A stretch of DNA of 64,000 nucleotides from Gnetum montanum. Taxonomy: Eukaryota > Streptophyta > Gnetopsida > Gnetales > Gnetaceae. Both the position numbers and the translations under genes were made by a program. Positions 33,201 to 43,702 of the stretch are shown here, piece by piece; the stretch's first letter is position 1, and each line of letters begins with the position of its first letter. The stretch lies in the NCBI GenBank assembly GCA_015680685.1, contig MNCI01033639.1, positions 268,323-332,322 of the forward strand, in the 5' to 3' direction. The notes under the pieces are model-generated. The model saw nothing but the letters and a program-made list of their open reading frames with translations. It ran no database searches and was not told the origin of the DNA.

Positions 33201-35489
33201 GGTCTATGGTGTGATTCCATGATAGGGAACTCATTGTTCCTAATAGGCTATGGTGTCTTGCCGAGTTTTCCCGTGTACCCTATCCCTTATGTACATTGAT
33301 GTATCACATTGTCCCTTCCTAATGTATTGTCCCATGTCTCTGGTGTAATGTTAATTCATGTTGGTGTTCTCATCTCCCTGGTGGGATAGCAAAGTTGAGC
33401 ATGATATTACTTGGCAGATCTTTAATTCTATGAGGGATCATTCTCCATTCTGATGGATGCCCTCTTCAATTCCTGAAATAATAAGGCAGGTGGTATTGAG
33501 ATGGTTGTTTCCTATTTGGGACCTAGAAGCAATTGATATTCAGGACTTGTTCCTAGTAGTTGCCCCATGTTCATGAACTCTTGGGGTTTGTTTTCAAAGA
33601 CAGAATGTTGTTACCTGGGTGAAATTCAAGGAACCTCCTTTGTGAGGCCATGCTATTGATGTTCCTTCTTGTAAGCAAGGCATGATCTTATGTATTCACT
33701 CAACTTTTGGGGGCTTCAAAGGAACTTCCTTGTTGGGGTTCTCTGGTAGATCACCCTTATTGTAAACCCTTCAGGGATGAATTGTGTAGTGTTTTGAGTT
33801 GTAACTGATGTTGGTGAAGCCCATTCCTTGTAAAAGTATCTTGAGGACCCAATCCTCCTATGGGCAAAATGTTGTTGACTTGTGTCTATCATTTGGGTTG
33901 AATGATAATAGGTAGTGGTGCGGCCTTGTCCACCATAATTGATGTAAATGGATTTGACTAGGATGTATGAAACAAAAACCTAGATCTCCTAAGATGAAAT
34001 AGAAATTCCTCTTGATAAAATTTCAAAGGGATGAACTGCTTGGTGTCTCAAGTTGTTCTCAAGGTGAAATTGAATTTGGGTAAGACTTGTGAACCCATGT
34101 CTTCCCTCAGCTAGTAACAGTTCAACGATATGGTTCTGTTGGCTATATTGACTACTTGGGCATGTATTATGGGTAAGGTGTAGCTAGGCTGCTATACTTA
34201 CCTATGGAAGAAACCTCCCAAAGAGGATCCTTCCTTCAAGTGCAAAAATCTAATGAAATGTGTTGATCATGAGATGGGCAGTCGTTCTTGATACAATGGG
34301 GAAATTCAAATTCTCGGAACCTCGATGTTCCTTGGAAAATTCATGATTTGGTTGCTCTCAGAGGTGACTCCATATTCTTTCCTGGACCTAGTGTTCAGAA
34401 AATGGTGCTGGTCCCATAACTTGGAGTGGGAAGGATAGCTTATATGTTGCAAGTGTGGTTGATCCTTCTCCACGAATGGGATATTATGGTTGCATTCAAT
34501 GATGTTCTTATAGTTGACATGAGATGTGTGTATAGAGTATTGTCATGGGGTTGGCTGCCCAATAGATCCTCCACTTGTTCTAACATTTGAGCAGGCATTC
34601 TCGATGTTGGACAATCACAAGAGGTGTTAATGACAGTTTGGGCTTGTTGTATGATAGCCTCTTGGAGAAGTTTCCAAACAAATTTTTGGATCTTCTCTCT
34701 CGTTGTGGCTATGGAATGCTGTTGGATGGTGAATTGAGGTATGCAATGCTGGTGTCTACGGATGGCAAGGTCAAGCTCAAAAGATCTGCCCTTGTACCTT
34801 GTTTGGAAGGGAGAACATGCTTGACTCCCTTCATACTAGCTTGAACAGACATGATGAAAACAAAAAAATGTGCATGGTATAGGTGCACGTGGAATCAGTG
34901 CTTAGATGGTTGCACTGGTGAGACGCCATAGGTTTGGATGCGAGTAGCAGAACATGGATTTTTGGCAAGCATGAGTTGCTTGTGAAGACATGGCTCTTTT
35001 GGAGCATGTCCTCCCTCTCGGTTTGAAGTTCCCAAGTCCTACACCATGGGTAGTTGGCCCTAGTGAGCCCTCAAAATCGATGATAAAAAAATATCGATGG
35101 GTGCTAAGATGCCATTCACAAAGGAACTCAACAAGACTTGCGGAAGAGGAGCTATCTTCTTGCATAAGTATGGGTTTACACAAGAAGATATGTCTCTAGA
35201 CCCTCAGAAGGGATGGATCTAGGGGATTCCTTAAAGACATTGGCCCTTTGGGTTGGACTACTTCTGCTTGTTATAGAGTAGGGAAGTCCTTGGGCTTCCT
35301 CCAATTGCCCTTGCGTTTCATGCAAGGCATTGGATGGAAGGACATATCAGGTGTTTGGGTTGGTATCTTCCTTCAAGCCTGGCATCAGAGAAGTTGACGG
35401 ATCCCTAAACTTGATAGAGTTCTGAATCCATACAGAAGTGTACTCTGGAAGCTATCCTAGGCTCCACTTCGAGGACGTCGCTTCTTTGT
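30231..35489 (+). other. Interior of the LTR element, no recognised domain
   Basis: About 5.3 kb with only short open frames. The longest of note (34587-34844, 85 codons, containing LLDGELRYAMLVSTDGKVKL) has no family I recognise. Small local repeats occur at 32952-33020 (GTGGAGCAGCATT twice) and 33160-33255 (GGCTATGGTGTG at ~45-bp spacing). The absence of pol is consistent with a large retrotransposon derivative. Confidence 0.6.
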
Positions 35490-35501
35490 GCAGGGGAGGA
35501 T
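35490..35501 (+). other. Polypurine tract
   Basis: GCAGGGGAGGAT directly precedes the 3' LTR start and would prime plus-strand DNA synthesis. Confidence 0.8.
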
Positions 35502-36082
35502 TGTGAGAGATGTCCCAGGGTGGTGGTTCTCCTAGGTTCTCTCCATGGTTCCGAGGCCATGGAACACTTTGAGGTGCTCTCAGGTGACTCTTAAGTGTTA
35601 GAAAACCCACCCTGGCTTGGTGGTACCAAGCTAGCAATAGGACATCCTCCTATTGTAACTCTCTTCAAAGTCCTCTTCATTCCCCCTCACCGTGGAGAAC
35701 TACATGGCCCTGATTCTACGGCAGCCGTAGATATGTAGGCAGCCAAAATTGGATAGTTTTGGTGCAGTGCCAAGCCACACCTTATGCCAAATCATGAGGG
35801 ATCTAGGGGTGAGGCACCTTCCCTTGTAGGTGCATCATTTCTCCTCCCACCGATGTTATCTGTAAGGTTGTTTGTGTGCTTGTTTGCATGGTTTTCGTTT
35901 TGGAGTTGGTTACCTTTCGAGAGGTGTGTTGCCATATATGTTAAGAAGCTATGATTTTGCTTGCACTCACTCGAGAGTTGCTTGCTCACTTGAGGCATAT
36001 TCCCTAGGTCTTTCGCCCTAGATCCATTGAATCTTAGTGAATTCCTTGGGCTGTTGGACAACATTAGGGCAACATTGTTACA
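35502..36082 (+). repeat. 3' LTR (581 bp)
   Basis: Begins TGTGAG, ends GTTACA; paired with 29635-30216 and followed by the AAATA duplication. Confidence 0.92.
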
Positions 36083-37689
36083 AAATATTTATTTTTTTGT
36101 TAGATAATCATGGATTGGAAGTCAAAGTACTGCAAAATAAAACTAGACTTTCCGATTAGTTAAATAAGTTCTTGTTCTATAATTGAAATAAATTGAATTG
36201 ACATTGAACCTCTTTTATTGGTTGCTCTCCATGATTTTGAATATGAAAAAACAAAGGGTTTAGTTTTGGAGGTGATCAAAGTTGTCTCTTATTAAATTAA
36301 CAAAAATATTGGGGACCACAAACTGTGACAAGCTTTCAATGGAAAGGTGATATCTTAGGTTGCGACGTGGTGGTGCCCAATCCATGATTGTTGGGGACAA
36401 ATAAATGATGGGTTATCCTTGTAAGAGCGTTTTGTTTATAAAGATCACCTTGCAAATGTCAAGGTTTCCGACATAAACCTTATATAAATCATTATGAATT
36501 GGTGCTCACGTTGTACATGGGATGGTATTAAGGTTTACATGCCAAGTAGAGCTCAAATTGTGGCTATAGGCATGACATATCAGTTTGCTGGCAGTTGCCA
36601 TTATATATTATTCCTAATTAATTATCCTAAGAGTCTCAGTGCACTGCTTTCTTGCTCGCAAAGAGAGTCCATGATATTAAACTTCATGAGTGGTGGATCA
36701 CTTCAACCTCTATTGTCTTACAAACATGGATTCACTTTTTGAAAGGTGAAAGAGTTGGTATAGGAATATCTTTTCTAATTTTCTTGTTCTTTCCCTACAT
36801 ATATGTTTTTATACATTTTGAGCTCCATGGAGATATTTTCATGATCATGGAGTCACCTTGTCTGAGATTTAGGCTCTCAACAAAGGCATCTTAAAGACAA
36901 AAGACATATAGGTTGAATTGAGAGCTTGTAGAGGATGCTTAGGAATTTTGATAGATGTCTTAGATGACACATCTTAGAAATGCATGAGATGTCTCATAAG
37001 TCTCACATATTAGGAGACACCTCAAGAAGAGCTATGATGCCTTTGCTACAATAGGGAGATGTGTCAACTAGGAGTAAGATGTCTTCCTAGAATTAATAGT
37101 TTGATAGTGAGGCATCCTAGAAAGTCCAAAGATAACTCAAATGGTATTGAAACTTTTGAAATTATTATTCCAATCTAAAATTAGCCAAGGAAAGGTAGTA
37201 AAATATGATAACTAGCAAAGGATCTTCAAGTTGAGCTTGAGAATGATTTCTTAGGGTTTTTGTCTTACTTGGTTAATAAATATGGATTACATTTTATGCT
37301 TATACTACATAGAGATATGAGTGAGATGACATGAAATATCAAGAGAGCACATATAAAAAGTGCATCTTGTGTTTGCAACTTTTTTTCAATTAAGTATTGG
37401 CTTGGTGTCTCTTATATCTCATGAGTTAAGATGTTAGTCGTAGGTTGCGAGAGAGCCTTTTTTAGTTGGCTCTTGCATTGAGAACAATCATTGTATAGTT
37501 ATAAAACCTTATCATTTGAGTGTGAGAGAGGTTGTGTTTGGGTGTTTTGTAGGTTTTTGAACCCTATTTTAATCTTATCATTAAATAATTTTAGATAGTT
37601 TTTTAATTTTCTATAATATTTTTTGTATGTTTATAATATATAGATTTAGTGTTTGAAAGATGATTTTAATATTGGAGGGAACCTGCTCC
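36083..37689. other. No gene recognised
   Basis: AT-rich sequence that may continue the MADS intron after the insertion. A weak exon-5 candidate (acceptor TTTTTTGTTAG, then ATAATCATGGAT at 36104) lacks a donor and a convincing protein match. Other short open frames (36494-36742, 36652-36894) resemble nothing I know. No LTR for the neighbouring copia remnant was delimited. Confidence 0.4.
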
Positions 37690-37890
37690 AAAAAATTCTT
37701 GAACCACTAACTTGGCCTTTATTCATTGTACTCTTTAAGCTTAGTAGTAAAAACCCAATGGTTTTTAATACGTTGATGGTCCTTTGGGAAAGGAACTAAC
37801 TCACATGCTTCTCTATTTTCCACCATGGATGTTTCAGCCTCCATTACCTTTTTCCAGTAATTCATTGTGAATGCCTTTAATAATAGTCTT
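37690..37890 (-). pseudogene. Copia element I: start of reverse transcriptase
   Basis: Minus-strand reading gives YWKKVMEAETSMVENREACE, then LVPFPKDHQRIKNHWVFTTK, the conserved start of Ty1/copia RT (the region before motif 1). It stops after LKEYNE; the rest of RT and RNase H is absent, so the element is truncated on its 3' side here. Confidence 0.75.
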
Positions 37891-38039
37891 AGGAATCTCT
37901 TTATTGCGTATTGTAATATTGGTAATAATATTGTTATGATAGATAGAGTTTATAATATTGAATTCACATAATTCATGGTTTATTTATGTCCAAATTGGTC
38001 AACTCACCAGCATTTTTAATAGTCTATTCCCATTCTTTG

Positions 38040-38740
38040 AATCTTTTTGGTTTAATAGTCTATTCCCATTCTTTGAATCTTTCATAACAACTATTCTTTC
38101 AAGTTGTAGATCCCAAACATAGTATTCTTTTATATGAATTCCATATCCTATAAAAATCATCTTTCTCTTGACTTAGGACTAGAGTTGTTATTGATAATAG
38201 ACGATAATAAGCTTAACATCCAAATACTTGTAACTGCATCGATTTGGGCTTATATCCATTCTAGACGGTATTGGGACATGCAAATCAAAGACACATTATA
38301 GGCTTTGTATTAATAATACGAATGGCAGTTTGTATAGCTTCTCTCCTAAATGCATATATCATACTATTTTTCCAATTGTTCTATTCTTATATTATGTAAT
38401 ACCATTTTTTTCTAAATAAAAGGAAACAATATTCTAATGAATAATTTCTTCTTTCTTAATGTATTTTTGAAATTCCTTGTTAGCATAATCTGATCTATAA
38501 TTAGTTTGTAACTTCATAATTGGAAGTCTAGTCCACTAAGGCCTTAAATTCTGTAAACACATCAAGGCCTTGGTTGTTTGACTTACTAATGTATATCCAT
38601 AAGAACAAATATGTGTGTATAATCTCAAGCTTAGACTTAACTATTATTCTTCACATAGAAGGAAACTTCAATCTTGCTTGCTTCTAAACAACATAGGATT
38701 TATACAAAATTTCTTGATTTAGGTTAAGTTTAGGGAAGAC
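38040..38740 (-). pseudogene. Copia element I: integrase
   Basis: Pieces across frames include YANKEFQKYIKKEEIIHQ, KNRTIGKI (compare the copia KNRTI motif after the third catalytic residue), LYKLPFVLLIQSL, and a C-terminal MIFIGYGIHIKEYYVWDLQL matching the copia GY...YRLWDP pattern. Numerous stops and frameshifts are present. An exact ~36-bp tandem duplication (TTAATAGTCTATTCCCATTC unit) lies at 38016-38083. Confidence 0.75.
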
Positions 38741-38990
38741 ATTTGAGTCATATTGTAATTTATGAATATAACTCTTATTCATGTGTCCAAGTCTAGCATG
38801 CTAAAATTTATCCTCTTGAATTTTATAAATTGTGGCACAAATTACTTCTCTTATTGGATGTACCTTAAATACTCTAGTTGTCTCTTTTATCTTAGTCTAT
38901 TTTTTGTGAATTGTATCTTTTAATATAGCACACCTCATATTCTTATTTCAATCTTGTTCAGAATCACTTTATGACTAGATTTCACTATTT
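38741..38990 (-). pseudogene. Copia element I: GAG-pre-integrase domain
   Basis: HARLGHMNKSYIHKL on the minus strand corresponds to the LWHxRLGH motif of the pre-integrase domain that bridges protease and integrase in Ty1/copia. The Trp of the motif is a stop here. Confidence 0.7.
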
Positions 38991-39059
38991 CTCAGACATA
39001 GAGAATATTGTAACCTCTAAGGATTGGTGTGTAACAAATGTAGTCAGAAACAGGTTGAC

Positions 39060-39220
39060 CTAATTGATCTTCATATTGCTATTGCCTATACCCTTAAATG
39101 ACACTAGTTTGGATAGTAGCTTCCTTGACATCAATTGTACACACATATTTGAATAGGTTACCATTTCTTGATACATGCTTTTAAAAACTAGAATCAATAT
39201 ACCATGCATTGTGTTCCTAT
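39060..39220 (-). pseudogene. Copia element I: protease active-site region
   Basis: NAWYIDSSF, stop, KHVSRNGNLF parallels the WYIDSGASxHM signature of copia protease. The active-site triad Asp-Ser-Gly reads Asp-Ser-Ser, so catalysis would be impaired even without the stops. It lies at the right place between gag and the pre-integrase domain. Confidence 0.75.
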
Positions 39221-40440
39221 TTTTAATCATAATATCTTTTATTGAAACCAATTCATCCTTGAGCAAATTAGCTTCATTTTTGTGAAATTTGTTACAATTA
39301 TCATTTCCTTGTTGATAATGTCTACCCATTTTTCCTCTTTTGAATCTCTTGTAGATTATGGTATATCCTAGCTTCTTAAGATGAAACCAATAATTCTTAA
39401 GTTTATGAATCCTTTCCACATATGAAATAACCTCTTTGTTAATTCATTTGATTATCAAACTACTATCTTTAATTTCTTCTATTATGTGACTTAGGTATTT
39501 AATGTCTTTCTTATTTATTTCTTGAAGTATATATAACCTATTCAAAGTTTTCCATTTTTAGCTTTATTATCATCTTGATTTCTTAAAATTGAAGTTGGGT
39601 AATAAGAGTTGGAAATTTTCATCTTTCTTCAAGAGCATCCAGAGCTTTGGTAAATCCATGTAATTTAGTAAATAACTTACTCTTTCTTTATCATGTAATT
39701 TCTCACCTTCACCTCTAGTTCTAGTATGATTGATTTCATATCCTTGATAAATTTCATTAATCTTTGATCTATCAACATTTTCATTGTTCTTAGCTTAAGG
39801 AATAACTAATTTTTCCTATCCCTATCTAAGTGACCAAACATTTGATATAGGCATTCCCAAGATTTTTTGGTTATTTCTATTCCATAAATTAAATGAGATG
39901 CTTTTACAAAAATACTTGTAAATAACATATCATAGTTGACTTGCATGTAAGATTATGCTTATTCTCTATTTTGAAAACATATAATTCTTCATCATAAGCT
40001 TATATGTATTTATGGAAATCTTATTTACCAAGGATTTTAGAAAATTCTTATAATCTTTCTTTAGAGATATTTTGGGCATAGCATTTTAAGATCATCTATA
40101 TTCTTATTGTTGTTTTTCTTGGTGGAATCTCTTTCCTTATCTTGCTTGTTTTTACCCTTCCCTTTCTCTAATACCATGTCAAACTTAGCTAAAAAAGAAC
40201 ATGAATCTTCAAAGTAAAAGCTCTCGATATGTTACAAGTTTAATTATCCAAAAACTTTACCTTCTGGCACTATAATTGGTAACTTATAATTATTAGAATG
40301 ATGTAGAAATAAAAGAATTCTTTGGACCTTTTTGTCATAATTGGTTGTTGCTCTCTTATTACCTTTATTTTTACTTTTCTTTTGCATATGCACATATGAC
40401 TTGGTACTAGTTAAACCTTTAACTATGCAAAGAATCATGA
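39221..40440 (-). pseudogene. Copia element I: gag remnant
   Basis: A degraded zinc knuckle YWFHLKKLGYTIIYKR at about 39335-39385 has lost its Cys and His ligands to Tyr. Upstream pieces such as MLIDQRLMKFIKDMKSIILE (about 39720-39790) resemble copia gag. The 40244-40438 frame (Lys/Asn-rich) is of uncertain meaning and may be its N-terminal part. Confidence 0.55.
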
Positions 40441-40955
40441 CTCATTTATCAAACAACACAGCTCAACATAATCTGGTTTATGAATTCATAAGGCTACAAG
40501 TGTTAATTATTATACTAAATAAAATAGCATGACATATGAATAAATTCAACTAATTTACAAATTGATTCTTTGGACTTATGAATTGATTTATTGACTTACA
40601 CATTATCTTATGAATACTTCATAGTGAATACTTGACTTGATACTATTATTATGAGTTCAGATAATGTATGAATTACTTGTTAAGATCCTTTTAATCTGTT
40701 TTCATAATAGATGAAGTACATGTAAAGATGCTTTTATCTTCTATTGTCTAAATAAAATAAGAAGAAAATTTTAAAACATTACTTAATGATCTTAATAATT
40801 TATTTAAAGTTGACAATATTGTACATTATCCTTTTTCAAATATTTTTTTAGAAAGATACAAAATGTATTTTTTTTCTTTTAACTTCAAAGTTGCATATGA
40901 TATTATTATAAAGAATGATTCTATTAATAATAACCCTAGATATAAAAAGGTGATG
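40441..40955. other. No gene recognised
   Basis: AT-rich stretch between the copia remnant and the LINE fragment, with homopolymer A and T runs. Nothing supportable is seen. Confidence 0.5.
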
Positions 40956-41460
40956 GTTAGCATCAGGATGGTTAGCTAATTGTAAAATCAGGATAGTAGC
41001 AAGGGTTATAAACTCTTCTACCTAGGAAAAGAAAATTACTAAAATGAAGTAGGCATCATCATGGATCAATTTATCAAAGATAAAGTGGTACAAGTATACC
41101 ATCACACTGATGAAATTATGGGCATCAAACTTGTATTTGAAAGTAAGATCATCAACATCATTAGCATTTATGCTCCACAAATTCACCTAGAAAACAACAT
41201 TAAGCAACATTTTTGGGATTCTATGGATTTGGTGCTTAAGCATTTCATTGGAGGGAATTTTTAATGGTCACATTGGATCTATGATAATGGGATATGACAA
41301 TATTCATGGTGGACATGGATTTGAAGAGTGCAATGACATGGAATGCTCATTATTGCAATTTTCATTTGCTTATCACCTTGCAACTGCAAACACATATTTC
41401 TAGAAGAGGACATGACATTCAATTAAATATAAGATTGGCATAAAAGACAAATTGAAAGGT
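40956..41460 (+). pseudogene. LINE (non-LTR) endonuclease fragment
   Basis: Plus-strand pieces GIIMDQFIKDKVVQVYHHTD, IMGIKLVFESKIINIISIYA, then GHIGSMIMGYDNIHGGHGFE and FAYHLATANTYF correspond to the exonuclease-endonuclease-phosphatase fold of plant LINEs (strand, Tyr-Ala-Pro, then the Gly-Asp-Phe-Asn-Gly-His region). IGGNF stands where GGDFN is expected, so an active-site Asp is lost, and a frameshift follows. No reverse transcriptase accompanies it. Confidence 0.75.
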
Positions 41461-43678
41461 AGTACAAAAGAGACTAGGCCATGTGCAAAGCTTGTAAGAT
41501 TACAAAAATTTTCAAGTTTATTTCTAGTTTAGCACCTATCCTATGCATTAGAGAAATTTTTTCCTTGATTTTAGCTTTAGTGATGATTCACTGGAACTTT
41601 AAAAAATTTATCTTATCTTCTTTTTAGCATGTAGCTACAGTTTTGGCTTTCTTGCACTACCTAGCCTAGCACTTCGAAATTTTTCACTTCCACCAAAAAG
41701 GCTATGAGCTATGCATTGGTGGTACCTATAGCATGTTGGTGGGGCATGCCTCATGCTAGGCAATGGAGTGTGGTTCTTTTTAATTTTTTATAAAAACTTT
41801 TGAAGGTATTGTGACTTGTGCCACACATGTTGGTAGTGCTACAACTTAATCATGCAAGGTGCTACTTGCTAGGTTGGTGTTGATCTTATGCATACTACTA
41901 AAGGTCAGCAAACAGCAACAAAGGCCAAGCGCTAGAACCAGCCACTTTGCATCCTCAAGGTGTAGAAGGTAGATTGTCCTAGCCATGGAAAGGCCTGATC
42001 TACCCTAGCCATGGATGGATTTACTCCAAAGGGGTAGAAACCAATACTTTTTCTTATCTTAAAGGGTAGAAAAAACCCTTGCTTCTTCACCCTTCTTTCA
42101 TGTGTTTTTCGTCTCCCCTTGAGTACTGTTGGTTCGTTGCTACCTTGTGTAGGCCGCAACCACCATCGACATTCTTGCACCATGATGATGAGCACTATAG
42201 TACACCATAGCATGTGTAGCTAATGTACTAGCAAGTGGTAGTTATCAATGATAGTAGATGTTGCAACCATCACTAGTGCCATCCTTGGCACTAATAGATA
42301 GGCATCCTCCATTCATTTTCTTCTTCTATGTAGTGAAAAAATGATAATACAAAGAAAAAATTAAGAAAATATGTACAAAGCTAGAATCTAAGTTCCAATT
42401 GGATAAAGATGAGACATGGACTGGCCCTTCCTTGGCAACCTCCTCCCCTTGCTTGCTTGCCCATTGGTGGGTGCCATCCTCCTCTTTGGTGCATCCTTCC
42501 CACCCACCTTTTCCCCTCCTCATTGTCATCACACCACATGCTAGTAAACACAAGATGAACATAAACTATTTTGCACTAACTTTGAAAGATTCTAACTCGT
42601 AGATGTAAAATGGTTATCTTCCTTTCTTCATTTCAAATTTACACCTTCCTCTCTCTTCTCTATTTTGTTTGTGATATTTCTTTTCACTTTTTCTTTTTAG
42701 AAAAAGACTCAAATGCTAAAAAATTTTTATTTTTGTTTTTTCCATGTTACAAATGATCATTGGGACAACAATAATAGATGCACTCATATGTTTCTATGGC
42801 ACCTTCAAACTCACCCAATAACTCCCAAAGGCATTCACATTTACATCATAAATCTTTACACAACAATTACCATTTAAAATCTAAGACATTAAAATTTTAT
42901 TAACTCTTCTCTCCAAGAATTAGACAACATTTTCAACCTTTCCTCATCTTCATGCCTTAAAAATTTTCCAATCACCTCCTAGCTAGGACATAGAATATTT
43001 TTTTATGCTCTCTTATGGTAGGAAAATTTTCTATTCCTCTCTCCTTCACATTGTAAAATTTTTAAAAAAATTTTAGTACCATGGACTTATAAATTTTTTT
43101 TCTCTTTCTTACAGGTTTAGAAATTTTCTAACTCTTCCCTAAATCTTGGCCTTACAAAATGTTCCTCCTCTCTCTTGTACTAGCTCTAAAAATCATCTAA
43201 CTCTTCTCAAAACATCAAACCTAAAAAAATGTTTTTCATTCTATTCTTTAGAATATTTTTTAAAAAAAGTTTCTAACTTTTTTTTTTTCACTTTTACATG
43301 CAACTTGTAAATCATAAATCCTAGGAAAGCTAGATCTTTGCAGTTTGTTCAAATCACCTTCTTTGCTCTAAGTTATGATTCTACTAGGAAGGTTTAAGAC
43401 TTAAAATCTAAGTTATGATTCTACTAGGAATAAATGCAATATCTTAAACCTTCTAAGTCTTGACTTTACCTATAAAGCAAACACATATGCAAGTTAGTCT
43501 AAAACTGATGCAAAATAAAATTAACAATAAACTCTAAACTCTAAACCCCACTTGATCAACCCTAGATTAGGCTCATTAGATGGTACCATAGATGAAAACT
43601 ATAATAAAGAAATCTTGTTCTTCATCTAGAAGTTATGAAATACTTGTCAATGAAGATGATTCTTTTGATGAAATTAGC

Positions 43679-43702
43679 AATATATATATATATATATATA
43701 TA
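43679..43702. repeat. AT dinucleotide microsatellite
   Basis: A pure (TA)n tract, with counterparts at the same place in later units (about 47672, 50210 and 51857-51874), so it is part of the macro-repeat unit. Confidence 0.9.

Larger units (their letters stand above)
29635..36082 (+). mobile_element. Complete LTR retrotransposon, non-autonomous, in a MADS intron
   Basis: Two LTRs (29635-30216 and 35502-36082) both begin TGTGAGAGATGTCCCA. They are about 85-90% identical by eye, with mostly transition differences. AAATA occurs at 29630-29634 and 36083-36087 as a perfect 5-bp target duplication. PBS and PPT are in place. The 5.3-kb interior shows no gag, protease, RT or integrase motif on either strand, so it would depend on another element's enzymes. 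The insertion point is 11 bp downstream of the exon-4 donor of the MADS pseudogene, in the same orientation. Confidence 0.92.

Noticed and set aside
34587-34844. A gene inside the LTR retrotransposon
   Set aside because: 85 codons without any recognised motif; compatible with chance in 5 kb.
36104-36150. MADS exon 5 after the LTR element
   Set aside because: A good acceptor and an Ile-Met-Asp start are present, but there is no donor and the rest does not fit the family.
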